Positions 1-8,216 of a DNA stretch of 64,000 bases are shown in pieces. This stretch comes from JARRKU01 sp963675565. GTDB lineage: Bacteria > Desulfobacterota > Desulfobacteria > Desulfobacterales > Desulfosarcinaceae. A model generated the notes under the pieces. The model had not been told where the DNA came from, made no database searches, and saw only the letters and a program-made list of their open reading frames with translations. The stretch spans positions 2,728,001-2,792,000 of the forward strand of contig CAXXYD010000004.1 of assembly GCA_963675565.2 (NCBI GenBank), in the 5' to 3' direction. Every line of letters starts with the position of its first letter. Positions within the stretch are counted from its first letter, which is position 1. The translations under genes and the position numbers were made by a program.

Positions 1-99
1 ACCCTCATGGGCGCCGCCTGCCCCGAATGCGGCCAGACCATCAGCTTTGAAGAGGGATGCCAGAAGTGCCATTCCTGCGGGTTCACCAAGTGCGGATAG
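1..99 (+). CDS. nrdJ: C-terminal end of coenzyme B12-dependent ribonucleotide reductase (partial)
   Basis: The reading frame enters from outside the window and stops with TAG at 97-99. The 32 visible residues end in a zinc-ribbon-like pattern, CPEC, then CQKCHSC and a final FTKCG. This paired-CxxC tail is what the end of adenosylcobalamin-dependent (class II, NrdJ) ribonucleotide reductases looks like, where the cysteines re-reduce the active site during conversion of ribonucleotides to deoxyribonucleotides. Only the tail is visible, so the assignment rests on the motif. It is probably the last core gene before the integron region. Confidence 0.7.
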   Translation, partial: TLMGAACPECGQTISFEEGCQKCHSCGFTKCG

Positions 100-133
100 A
101 AATGCCGGCCCCGTCATATGCCCGGAAATTCCA

Positions 134-880
134 TTACTGTGTCGGCCCGATGTCATCCGGCGCATGCGTTGCAAAGCAGTGCCTCAGCGTATGGCAGCCG
201 ATGCGCTTTAAAATCCCGGTTTTGTCGGCAGCGCGCTTGACGGCTTTTTGCAGGCCGGATTCCAATACATGATGACGCCGCTTGATACCGCTTCGCAGAT
301 CGGTGCTCAACTTTTTGGACGGGAACATATATTGCCGGCTGAACGATTTTACCGCATGGGGATGCTTTCGCGCCAATGCATGGGGGATATAAACACTTCC
401 GCAGCCTGAGCGGATATCTTCCGGGTGCATCCGGCGAACCTGTTCGATCTGCAACTGAAGCAATTCCGGTAAAGCCTCGGGAATCAGGGTTTGCCAGTCT
501 TTTCCGCCTTTGCCATCGACGACCTGAATCCGCCGCCTTTCGAGATCGATATTCTGGATTCTCAACCGCACGCACTCCATCAATCGGAGACCAAGAACCA
601 TAGAGCAATTGGGCCATGAGCAAATGTACGCCATGAACGTGGCTCAGCAGGCGCCGGACTTCGCTTTTGGTCAAAACCACTGGCGGCCGTCTGTATCTTC
701 TGGCTTTTACCGGCGAGATCTCTTCGCGTTTTCCCATATCGCGGGGATGGGTTTTGGCGCCGTGAAATCGGATAAATCATAAAATCCAGTTGCAATAAGT
801 CTGTTCGGTGCGGTAATTGTAGTGGTGGTAACGCATGACCTGTCGCACTTGCTCCATCAATGGTAAATTCGGGTCCGGGC
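134..880 (-). pseudogene. Decayed integron integrase (IntI-type tyrosine recombinase)
   Basis: Read on the minus strand, pieces in different frames line up as an integron integrase. An N-terminal part (MRYHHYNYRTEQTYCNWIL) is followed by an in-frame TGA at 777-779, then FIRFHGAKTHPRDMGKREE. About 70 residues usually found after this point are missing, and the frame jumps to VVLTKSEVRRLLSHV. After a frameshift near 615 it continues GLRLMECVRLR (first catalytic Arg), then FPSKKLSTDLRSGIKRRHH, which resembles the IntI-specific patch, and CHTLRHCFATH (His/Arg box). The frame ends at 134 without the catalytic Tyr segment. With a stop, a deletion, a frameshift and a truncated C-terminus it cannot encode an active recombinase. 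It lies divergent from the gene array to its right, as intI lies relative to its cassettes. Confidence 0.8.
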
Positions 881-1098
881 GAAAATTGCTTCGAGATGCC
901 ATGCATCCCTCCATGGCCGAAAATTTGTTCCAACCCGCCTGAAAACAGGTATGTTTTGTTTCTCTGAAGACCAGATATTGAAATGATAGATCGGTGGATC
1001 GTATGTCCGGAAAGGAAGCGATTGGATATATGGAAAAATCTCTACGGAATTTTCCATTTGACCATACTGTTCGGGAATGAAAGAAAGGAGACACTAAT

Positions 1099-1635
1099 AT
1101 GCAAGCACGAGCCCCACTCATGATAGAGCATCGTCTGATTGAAAGAATGCTTTTGATTATCAAAGGCATCTTGGCCAAAATAGAATCGAAGCACAAGGTA
1201 GATCCTGTGTTCGTGGATATAGCGGTTGATTTCATTCGGGTATACGCCGACAGGACCCATCACGGAAAGGAGGAGGATATTCTTTTTCGAGAACTGAATA
1301 AAAAAGCGTTAACCCCAGAAGACAGGCAAATCATGAAAGAACTAATCGAGGAACATGTGTTTGGTCGCCAGACAACCAAGTCGATAGTTGAAGCCAACAC
1401 CCGCTACCGGAATGGTGATGAGACTGCCTTGGCCGATATTACTGCAAACCTTAAAACACTTACCGAGTTTTATCCCAGACATATCGAGAAAGAAGATAAG
1501 GTCTTTTTCCCCTCATCCAGAATTTATTTTACTGATGAAGAGGATCAGGCCATGCTAAAAGAGTTCTGGGAGTTTGATCGGAAAATGATTCATGAAAAAT
1601 ACAAAACATTGGTTGAAGGGTTTGAAGGACAGTAA
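1099..1635 (+). CDS. Hemerythrin-like HHE domain protein
   Basis: This 178-residue all-helical protein has the spaced histidine and acidic residues of hemerythrin/HHE cation-binding domains: EHRLIERML near residue 10, THHGKEEDILF near 53, EEHVFGR near 88 and YPRHIEKEDKVFFP near 130. Such domains bind a di-iron centre and act in oxygen, NO or iron handling in the cytoplasm. The ATG at 1099 is preceded by a good AGGAG site. It is the first gene to the right of the broken integrase, where the first cassette of an integron would be. Downstream is an imperfect palindrome of attC type. The specific function is unknown. Confidence 0.8.
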   Translation: MQARAPLMIEHRLIERMLLIIKGILAKIESKHKVDPVFVDIAVDFIRVYADRTHHGKEEDILFRELNKKALTPEDRQIMKELIEEHVFGRQTTKSIVEANTRYRNGDETALADITANLKTLTEFYPRHIEKEDKVFFPSSRIYFTDEEDQAMLKEFWEFDRKMIHEKYKTLVEGFEGQ

Positions 1636-1650
1636 TGAATCCCGAACCAT

Positions 1651-1702
1651 GCCTTGCACTCGGATGGCAATTCCGCTGCGCTACATTGCCACCGGTGAAG
1701 GC
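1651..1702 (+). repeat. attC-like imperfect palindrome after the hemerythrin gene
   Basis: The left arm GCCTT-CAC-CGG-TGGCAAT (1651-1671) pairs fully with ATTGCCA-CCG-GTG-AAGGC (1685-1702), 18 pairs in all. Three single unpaired bases (g, t, a) are all in the left arm. Extrahelical bases on one arm are the hallmark of integron attC sites. An AAC lies 5 nt before CTT on the left, but the right-hand core is TTT rather than GTT, so the recombination core looks degenerate. Confidence 0.6.
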
Positions 1703-1742
1703 CATTTTAGCAGCCAGAAACTATGCAGTTTACGGAGACTTT

Positions 1743-2450
1743 ATGGACAACCAACATCTTAATCAGGTATTTTCTGAACTTTCGACTCCTCTCCTATCTG
1801 ATGCCTGCCTTCGATTAGGAATCCCCATTCGACTGGCTCCGGTTGGAATATTTTCTTTAATCTATGGTAGTCATATTTCTGGTCGTGCTTTGCCAGTAAG
1901 GCACTATGGAAGTGTTGATATTTTTTTAGAAGCGATGGGAGCTGCGCAGAGTGGTGACATTTTAGTCATAGACAATCATGGAAGAAAAGACGAAGGCTGT
2001 ATTGGTGATTTAACAGCTCTTGAAGCTCAAGCCTGCAAATTGGCAGGTATAGTTGTTTGGGGGTGCCACCGCGATACAAAGGAGCTTAAGGAGATTAAGT
2101 TTCCCATATTCAGCTATGGTTCATGCCCTGCTGGTCCTCAACGGCTTGATTCATGCGATCCGGATTCACTTATTACAGCAAATTTTGGGGATATTTTAGT
2201 AAAATGTGAAGATATCGTTTTTGCCGATGCTGATGGCGTTCTTTTCGTATCTGATAAGCGAGTTGAGGAGCTACTTTTAACAGCTAAAGAGATTTGGTAT
2301 ACGGAAAGACGCCAAGCTGATGCAATACGATCTGGAAAAAAACTTCGTGAGCAACTCCGATTTGAAGAATATCTTGACAAGCATTCAATTGATTCAGCCT
2401 ATACCTTTCGGAAACATCTAAGAAAAGTCGGGGGATCCATAGAAGAGTAA
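1743..2450 (+). CDS. RraA/DlpA-family protein (demethylmenaquinone methyltransferase-like)
   Basis: Starting at the ATG at 1743 (GGAG 6-7 nt upstream) this is 235 residues. It begins with the family's LSTPLLSDACLRLG, where family members typically carry T..(V/L).DA...G. It also has GRALPV, GDILVIDNHG, and a region from CIGDLTALEAQ to GCHRDTKEL corresponding to the G-x2-A...RD substrate and metal site. Members include RraA (an inhibitor of RNase E) and 4-hydroxy-4-methyl-2-oxoglutarate aldolase-like enzymes, and sequence alone does not choose between them. An upstream in-frame ATG at 1635 exists but has no ribosome site and would cover the attC-like palindrome. The gene is a likely cassette. 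Confidence 0.72.
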   Translation: MDNQHLNQVFSELSTPLLSDACLRLGIPIRLAPVGIFSLIYGSHISGRALPVRHYGSVDIFLEAMGAAQSGDILVIDNHGRKDEGCIGDLTALEAQACKLAGIVVWGCHRDTKELKEIKFPIFSYGSCPAGPQRLDSCDPDSLITANFGDILVKCEDIVFADADGVLFVSDKRVEELLLTAKEIWYTERRQADAIRSGKKLREQLRFEEYLDKHSIDSAYTFRKHLRKVGGSIEE

Positions 2451-2519
2451 CAAGAAACATTTTACCATTTGCGTCTGCTAACAAGGTAAATTAACTTGGA
2501 CGAAAATTCCGCCACGCTT

Positions 2520-4370
2520 GTGTGTCATGACGAAAGATGATGACTTTCTTGCTGTATCAAAGATGAGGGAAGGTCCCTCGGTTTCGGTCACCAGAGACCG
2601 GGACCAAACCGCCCTATGCGGCATGTATTAAGAGTGCCTGTCGTGAGCGATAGGGAAAAGGCAGAGAAAATCTGTCAGGTGCGTTCTGAAGAGATGAATG
2701 CAAATGAACCACTGACGAGGTGTCGATATGGATAAATGCTGTCAAAACCGGGGAACGAGCGTATTTCCGGGAGGAGCTTCGACGCTATCTGGTCACGGGC
2801 GAAGCGGCAGTCGGCATGGAGGTGGCATGAATTCAGGACAGGCTTTGATATGGAACATGAGAACCTGTCGTCCTGATGTTAAGGGAGAAGCAGCGTGGTA
2901 ACCCCACAAAGCGAGAGTACCAATGCAGGGCACAGGGGCGGACTGCCTCGTAAGAGCGATGAGGTTTCTGTAATAGAAGCGGAGCAAAGGGGGCAGCCTG
3001 TCCAGTCAAGAGCCGAGGGTCAACCAGCCGATGGGAGGAACTCTCGGGTTGAGACGAAACCTTTTAGTATCCCAAAACGGATTGTTTTTGAGGCCTTCAA
3101 GCGTGTCAAGGCAAACAAAGGTGGTTATGGGGTCGATGCTCAGAGTCTGTCGGACTTTGAGACAGACCTCGGCAACAACCTGTACAAGCTTTGGAACCGA
3201 ATGTCTTCAGGGAGCTATCATCCACCGCCGGTTTTACGCGTAGAAATCGAAAAGCCGGATGGCGGCGTCAGGCCGCTGGGAATTCCAACGGTAGCGGATC
3301 GTATTGCCCAGATGGTTGTCAAGCTTCAGATTGAACCGGAACTGGAACGTCATTTTCACCCGGATTCATACGGATATCGGCCTGGCAGGTCGGCGCATCA
3401 GGCGCTCAGGACAGCCAAGGAGCGATGCTCCAGACGTAGCTGGGTGTTGGACATGGACATCAAGGGATTTTTTGAAGAAATTGATCACGAACTGCTGATG
3501 CAGGCGCTGAGAAAGCACGTCAAGGCGTCCTGGCAACTGATGTACATCCAAAGATGGCTGACAGCACCGGTGCAGCATGGAGACGGTCGGCTTGAAGAGA
3601 AGCGCAAAGGAACGCCGCAAGGGGGTGTCATCAGCCCGCTGCTGGCAAACCTGTTTCTGCACTATGTGTTTGATGTGTGGGTGGAAAAGAACTGGCTGAG
3701 TATTCAGTTCGAACGATATGCCGACGATATTGTCTGTCATTGTGTTAGCGAACGCGAAGCCGAAGAGCTGAAGGCGTTGCTCAATGACAGGTTCAACCAA
3801 TGCGGCTTGACGCTCCATCCCGCAAAGACAAAGATCGCATACTGCAAGGGGGGCTGGAACAAAGGCCACTATGAAACGGTATCCTTCGACTTTCTCGGCT
3901 ACACATTCATGCCACGCTGGATCAAGACAAGACGGGGCCAGCAGGGGCTCTTTTTCCTTGCCGCGGTCAGCCAGAAGTCGGCTAAACGTATTCGCCAGGA
4001 AATCAACCGCTGGCCATGGAGGTATTGGCGTCAGAAGGAACTGGCGGACATACGGCAATATTGCCAGCATCGGCTGAAAGGCTGGATGATCTACTATGGT
4101 CTGTTTGGCAAAAGTATCATCCGAAATGTACTGTTTCACTTCGACAAGCGCCTGAGTCGTTGGGCCAAGGCGAAGTACAAGCTGTTGAAGACGCTGATAC
4201 AGGCCGCGAGAAGGATAAACCGGGCAAGGAAAATGAATCCGAGCTGGTTTCCCCACTGGAGCGGCATCTAAGGGATAAAGAAATGTTGGACAGGAAGAGC
4301 CGTATGAAGCGAGAGTTTCACGTACGGTTCCGTGAGAGGCCAAAGGGGCGGTTCCTTTGGCCTACTCGAC
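2520..4370 (+). mobile_element. Group II intron with encoded reverse transcriptase
   Basis: The 3' end is clear. Domain V lies at 4297-4330 (34 nt, starting GAGCCGTATG and closing CGTACGGTTC). It is followed by a domain VI stem, GAGGCCAAAGG paired with CCTTTGGCCTACTC, ending ...CTACTCGAC at 4370. The 5' end is placed at GTGTG (2520), which fits the GUGYG consensus, but this is inferred. The element is about 1.85 kb, normal for a bacterial group II intron with an ORF in domain IV. It is in the same orientation as the surrounding cassettes and sits between the RraA-like gene and the GNAT-cysK chimera, within non-coding sequence. Confidence 0.85.
2895..4271 (+). CDS. ltrA: Group II intron reverse transcriptase/maturase
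   Basis: The 458-residue protein starts with GTG (2895) behind AAGGGAGAAG. It has the reverse transcriptase blocks in order: GVDAQSLSDFE, RPLGIPTVADRIAQ, YGYRPGRSAHQAL, the catalytic YADDIVCH near residue 277, and GTPQGGVISPLLANL before it. A maturase domain X follows (RLKGWMIYYGLFG). There is no HNH endonuclease after domain X, so this is an endonuclease-lacking type, which usually inserts into single-stranded or hairpin targets. It promotes intron splicing and retrohoming. The frame is intact, so the intron may still be competent. Confidence 0.9.
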   Translation: MVTPQSESTNAGHRGGLPRKSDEVSVIEAEQRGQPVQSRAEGQPADGRNSRVETKPFSIPKRIVFEAFKRVKANKGGYGVDAQSLSDFETDLGNNLYKLWNRMSSGSYHPPPVLRVEIEKPDGGVRPLGIPTVADRIAQMVVKLQIEPELERHFHPDSYGYRPGRSAHQALRTAKERCSRRSWVLDMDIKGFFEEIDHELLMQALRKHVKASWQLMYIQRWLTAPVQHGDGRLEEKRKGTPQGGVISPLLANLFLHYVFDVWVEKNWLSIQFERYADDIVCHCVSEREAEELKALLNDRFNQCGLTLHPAKTKIAYCKGGWNKGHYETVSFDFLGYTFMPRWIKTRRGQQGLFFLAAVSQKSAKRIRQEINRWPWRYWRQKELADIRQYCQHRLKGWMIYYGLFGKSIIRNVLFHFDKRLSRWAKAKYKLLKTLIQAARRINRARKMNPSWFPHWSGI

Positions 4371-4454
4371 CATTTGCATCGGTTATTTGCAACGCTGGGC
4401 GGCGGTTCCAATCAACTGAGCTAATGTCTATACCGTGCTTAGAAGGAATAAACT

Positions 4455-5424
4455 ATGGGCAAAGTTACGATCAATACGGCGCTACCAGATGACTTGTCAG
4501 CAGCAGCCGTACTGACAAGTCGTGCAATGATTGGTCTTCCTGAAAACGCAGTCGTTTTTCAAGGAAAGCAACAACGCATGGAGGCTGCACTTAGAATCGC
4601 ATATAAAAAGATGCCAGGCCAGGTGTTGCTTGCCAAAGATGAATCAGAAATCGTAGGGGTAATGCGCTTGGTTGAATGGCCACATTGCAAGTTGGCACCC
4701 AGCAAAATGATTAAATTTCTTCCTTCAATGCTGATAGCCTTGAAAGGTACATTACCACGCGCAATGAAATTTCAACAAATATGGGGCCGACACGACCCGA
4801 AAGAGCACCACTGGCATCTTGACCCATTGGCTGTTTTACCGGAGAGGCGGGGTCAAGGCATCGGAACAACAATGATTGCCAAGGCAAAGGAATTGAGCGC
4901 CTCAACCAATTCCTTCTTTGCCGATCAATTCAACAACCCCGATGCTGCTTCTGGTTACGAGTCCATGGCTGAGGAAATCTGGGATCAGTCGGGCCAAAAA
5001 ATAGATGCCTTTGTCCAATCAGTCGGTACCGCACAATGCATCACGGGCGTAGCCGGTGCTTTACGTGAAAGAAACAGCAGAATGCATATAGTGGCTGTCG
5101 AACCCGGTGAATCCCCGGTTCTTACAGGGGGGGGCACCAGGCCCCCACAAGATCGAAGGCGTGGGACCAGGATTCATTCCGCCAATCTGGACGGATAATC
5201 TGGCTGATGAGATTTTTCAGATATCAACAAGTGAAGCGAAGGATATGGCTCGACGTCTGGCAGGGGAAGAGGCGCTATTTGCAGGTACATCAACCGGAGC
5301 CAACGTTTTGGCTGCCATTCAGGTTGCGGCTCGTCTGGGGTCCGCTCATACCGTTGCAACGGTTGCCTGTGATTCAGGTTTGAAATATTTGTCGACTGAT
5401 TTATACACTTTTGCTAAAGAATAG
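4455..5424 (+). pseudogene. Chimera of a GNAT acetyltransferase and a cysteine synthase C-terminal half, frameshifted
   Basis: From ATG 4455, residues 1-150 look like a GNAT acetyltransferase (LAKDESEIVGVMRLVEW, then the acetyl-CoA loop LPERRGQGIGTTM). At about 4910 the frame changes without interruption into a PLP-dependent cysteine synthase (NSFFADQFNNP, VDAFVxSVGT..ITGV, IVAVEP-type HIVAVEPGESPVL). A run of eight G at 5127-5134 shifts the frame. Removing one G restores GPHKIEGVGPGFIPP through to the stop at 5424. The PLP phosphate loop, usually GTGGT, reads GTAQC. Both genes are therefore partial: the CysK N-terminus with its PLP lysine is absent. It is most easily explained by illegitimate joining of two cassettes. 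A sequencing error in the G tract cannot be excluded. Confidence 0.7.
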
Positions 5425-5505
5425 AGTGAAGCGGCGGACGCTGTCAGGTGTTTGTGGGCGTTGGAAATAAACACGACAATTATAATCAATCAGAAAGAGG
5501 GAGCT

Positions 5506-6150
5506 ATGTTTAGGAAAATCATTTTTATTTTCTTTGTTTTTTTGTTCAGCCAGGCTTCTTTTATTTGCGCAGAGAACAGTAAACCGAATAATGTATACCT
5601 ACCTTATACATGGGACTGTACTTATTATTTCAGAACCAATGGAGCTCCTAATAGCTGTGGTGCAGAAGCGTGGATGACGCTTACCGGAGATAAAGATACG
5701 ATTTATGCTGCAAAAGGAACAAAAGAACAATTTATTAAGATGAAATTTGACGTTGAAGATGCTTTAAAAATAAATGAACAACTACCTTATGGCCAGAGAT
5801 TAAAAATCGGCGATAAATTTATCATGGTCGAATATACAAAGCATAAAATACAATCCCTTGTAGGCTACACTCATGAAAAAGTGTTTGCATCAATATTGTT
5901 GTTGCCTGGAGATAACTTTCTTGTAAAATTCGAAGGTCCAATTGAAGATTTGAAAAAACTGAAATCTGACATCATAATGGCCGGAAATACAGACGAAAAA
6001 AAGATTCAATTATTAGGGAATCTCCAGTCAAAAAAATGGGGAGTAATAGAAAACAGAAATACCGGCAGAATGAATATTGTAATGCACAAGAAAGGACAGA
6101 AAAATTCTTCTGCGGTTTCATTGGAAGATTTTATCGGACACGGGAATTAA
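5506..6150 (+). CDS. Secreted protein of unknown function
   Basis: ATG 5506 follows a GAGGGAG ribosome site. An earlier in-frame ATG (5452) would put extra residues before the signal peptide and is less likely. The 214 residues open with a clear Sec signal, FRKIIFIFFVFLFSQASF followed by a possible cleavage after CAE. The mature part is basic and mixed alpha/beta, with WDCTYYF and NSCGAEAW giving two early cysteines that could form a disulfide. I recognise no family. The low GC matches other cassette genes here. It is followed at 6169 by the best attC site in the window, so gene plus site form a textbook cassette. Confidence 0.72.
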   Translation: MFRKIIFIFFVFLFSQASFICAENSKPNNVYLPYTWDCTYYFRTNGAPNSCGAEAWMTLTGDKDTIYAAKGTKEQFIKMKFDVEDALKINEQLPYGQRLKIGDKFIMVEYTKHKIQSLVGYTHEKVFASILLLPGDNFLVKFEGPIEDLKKLKSDIIMAGNTDEKKIQLLGNLQSKKWGVIENRNTGRMNIVMHKKGQKNSSAVSLEDFIGHGN

Positions 6151-6168
6151 GAAGAAACTATTGAAAAC

Positions 6169-6228
6169 ATCCAACAGACTTTTCCAGCGGAGCGCAAGAA
6201 GCGCTCCATCTGAAAAGCATCGTTTGTT
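6169..6228 (+). repeat. attC site (integron cassette recombination site), 60 bp
   Basis: The left core is ATCCAAC (6169-6175), a perfect RYYYAAC. After 5 nt comes the arm CTTTTC-c-AG-c-GGAGCG (6179-6194), which pairs with CGCTCC-at-CT-GAAAAG (6202-6217). CATC then leads into the right core GTTTGTT (6222-6228). Spacing is AAC-N5 on the left and AAA-N5-GTT on the right, the architecture of class 1 attC sites such as that of aadA1, with an unpaired base in the left arm. It lies 19 bp after the stop of the secreted-protein gene. Confidence 0.72.
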
Positions 6229-6272
6229 CAGGGTTTGAGAAGGAACCTGCAAATAAAAAAACTGGAGGGCCT

Positions 6273-6593
6273 ATGCATAAAGTCAAAGGGTTGTTTTTCG
6301 ATGTTGGGGGAACCGTGTTCGATTGGAAAAATACAGCCTGGGAAAAAATTGAAGAATTGGCTAATGAAAAGGGCCAGGCAATAGACAGCGAAGCCTTTGC
6401 CAATGACTGACGAGGAGAAATGTTTAAAATTCATACGCAGGTGAGACATGGGAATCTGCCGTGGATTAATTCTGGTGACATGCAACTGCAGGCATTAGAC
6501 AATATGTCTATAGGCTTCGGGGAACAAAGCGAGATTAATTTTGATATTGATGCAAATGATTTTGAAGCGTTGTGCAAGAAACTGAAGGTATGA
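6273..6593 (+). pseudogene. Haloacid dehalogenase-type hydrolase, truncated and interrupted by TGA
   Basis: The frame starts at ATG 6273 after CTGGAGGG. It gives HKVKGLFFDVGGTVFDW, the HAD motif I (DxGGT) of 2-haloacid dehalogenase/phosphoglycolate phosphatase-like enzymes. After 45 residues an in-frame TGA (6408-6410) sits where relatives I recall carry Trp (FAND-[W]-RGEMFKIHTQV). The frame then runs on with recognisable sequence to TGA 6591-6593, about 107 codons in all, half the family's length. HAD motifs II-IV are missing. One TGG-to-TGA change plus loss of the 3' half makes it inactive. No SECIS-like hairpin is apparent after the TGA, so I do not read it as selenocysteine. Confidence 0.68.
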
Positions 6594-6648
6594 TTTTGGA
6601 ATCATGCTTATAAATAAATCATCATTAAACAGCTTAAAGAGAGTATAC

Positions 6649-7959
6649 ATGAACCGGATACCAGAAAGATTTTCTACAAGGTCAGTAGACCGGGCACTTG
6701 CCGGAATACTGGGTCCGGTTACCTGCGTTATTCAACTTGAGATGGGTTTTGATTATAAGTTGGATGAAAAACGGCTTGAAAGAGCCGTTTTCCTGATAAC
6801 CGAAAAAGTGCCGTTGCTGGGTTGCCGTTTTGTCCCTAAAAGGTTTCGTCCCTATTTCGAACGGCTTGAAATCGAACGATTTACGCCCTTTCACCTGACA
6901 TTGGATCAGGCTGAGTTCGAAGCTTTTAAAAATAAACGGATGGATTTTTTTAACGGCCCCCAGATTGAGACATGTCTTCATAGATCTGATTTCAAAGACC
7001 GGTTTTTGATAAAGGTCTCACACCTTGTTTGTGATGCAACAGGGGTAAAAGAAATTACTGGAAAATTATCAAAAATCTATAACCGGCTTAAAGATGATCC
7101 GGATTTCAGACCAGAACCTGATCTTGGGGATTACCGGGGATTCTGGCAGATTGTCATGCAAGTCCCCTGGTATGCCATCCCCAGGATTATTTATAACTAT
7201 ATGTGTGAGATTTACGGGTCAAAATTCCCACGTCAGAGTCATGTCGTTCCGATTCAGAAGGTATCGGCTGACAAAATACAATTGTTTACAAGGCATATAG
7301 ATGAAACGCAATTTGCCTGTTTGAATACCTATGCTAAAAAGAAGCATTCCACCATAAATGATGTGCTGATTACAGCCGTTATCCGGGCTTTATCCAAGAC
7401 CGGTAATCTGAAACCGGGTGAAGGCTTGCGGTTGGGCATGGCGGTAAATTTGCGGAGATACCTGCCAGGGAAAAAGGCTAGATCGATTGCCAATTTTTCA
7501 TCCCTTGAGCTTTTTAATTATGGGGAAAATATTGAAAAGGATTTTGATTCAACCCTGCTCCGTGTGGCGCAAAAGACAAACAAAAGGAAATCATCTTGGC
7601 TCGGCTTGAGCGCTTTCGTTTCAATTTACCCCATGCTTTGGTGTATCCCTTTTTCAGTCCTGAAATTTGTTGGGAGCAAGGGATGGGAAATAAAAAGCAG
7701 CAGCCCGAATTCCTTTGACTGGTTAACCAATATGGGTGTTATCCAGAAAGAGACAGTGAATTTTGATGGGGAACCATCAACTGCATGGTTGCTGGTCCCG
7801 GGTTGTATTTTGCCAATGCTTATTTTTGGATGCAGCAGCTACAACGGGACGCTGACTTTAAGCTGGGGTATTGGGCCAGATGAGGTGAATGAACGCGTAA
7901 CCCAGTCGTTTTTTGATCTTGTGGTTTCTGAGTTGCCACTATCTTGGGAGAAAGAATAA
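6649..7959 (+). CDS. CoA-dependent acyltransferase/condensation-domain-like protein
   Basis: The start is ATG 6649, preceded by AAAGAGAG; an ATG at 6604 has no ribosome site. The 436-residue protein carries HLVCDATG near residue 130, the HxxxDxxG active-site motif shared by condensation domains, PapA5-like acyltransferases and wax-ester synthase/DGAT enzymes. It also has a second-half NDVLITAVIRAL and NLRRYLPGKKARSIANFSSLELF, typical of this fold's C-terminal lobe. The His would deprotonate an acceptor hydroxyl or amine for acyl transfer. Substrates cannot be deduced. A C-terminal hydrophobic stretch (FVSIYPMLWCIPF) may contact the membrane. It stands alone among cassette-like genes and is long for a cassette. 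Confidence 0.72.
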   Translation: MNRIPERFSTRSVDRALAGILGPVTCVIQLEMGFDYKLDEKRLERAVFLITEKVPLLGCRFVPKRFRPYFERLEIERFTPFHLTLDQAEFEAFKNKRMDFFNGPQIETCLHRSDFKDRFLIKVSHLVCDATGVKEITGKLSKIYNRLKDDPDFRPEPDLGDYRGFWQIVMQVPWYAIPRIIYNYMCEIYGSKFPRQSHVVPIQKVSADKIQLFTRHIDETQFACLNTYAKKKHSTINDVLITAVIRALSKTGNLKPGEGLRLGMAVNLRRYLPGKKARSIANFSSLELFNYGENIEKDFDSTLLRVAQKTNKRKSSWLGLSAFVSIYPMLWCIPFSVLKFVGSKGWEIKSSSPNSFDWLTNMGVIQKETVNFDGEPSTAWLLVPGCILPMLIFGCSSYNGTLTLSWGIGPDEVNERVTQSFFDLVVSELPLSWEKE

Positions 7960-7997
7960 AATACAATTTGCTGAATTGAACTGGGATGCTGTTGACA

Positions 7998-8029
7998 AGG
8001 TACACAAAATATTGCCATTTTCTGTACCT
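7998..8029 (+). repeat. Inverted repeat in the gap after the acyltransferase gene
   Basis: AGGTACA (7998-8004) and TGTACCT (8023-8029) form a perfect 7-bp stem around an 18-nt loop, about 40 bp after the acyltransferase stop. GTTGAC lies just left and CCCGTTTTGC just right, so it could be a degenerate attC remnant. It lacks a T run and is not an obvious terminator. The rest of 7960-8216 shows nothing else I can name. Confidence 0.3.
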
Positions 8030-8216
8030 GACCCGTTTTGCGCTGCCGCTCCACACTGTCAGGTGAGAAATTCGTATCTTAAAAATACCAGATCGATAAT
8101 TAGGGTTATCAAAAACCAGTTTTTCGACAAATTCGTTCGGCAGAATTGGTTCGTGAACCAGCAGGTAATTCGCTTTGAAGCGCGGCCAGCGACGCTGGGC
8201 CGGAAGGTCTGCTGTT

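Noticed and set aside
2450..2519. Group IIC-attC intron insertion in a cassette site
   Set aside because: I could not find AAC/GTT cores around the insertion point and the intron lies in the same orientation as the genes; kept only as a possibility in the intron finding.
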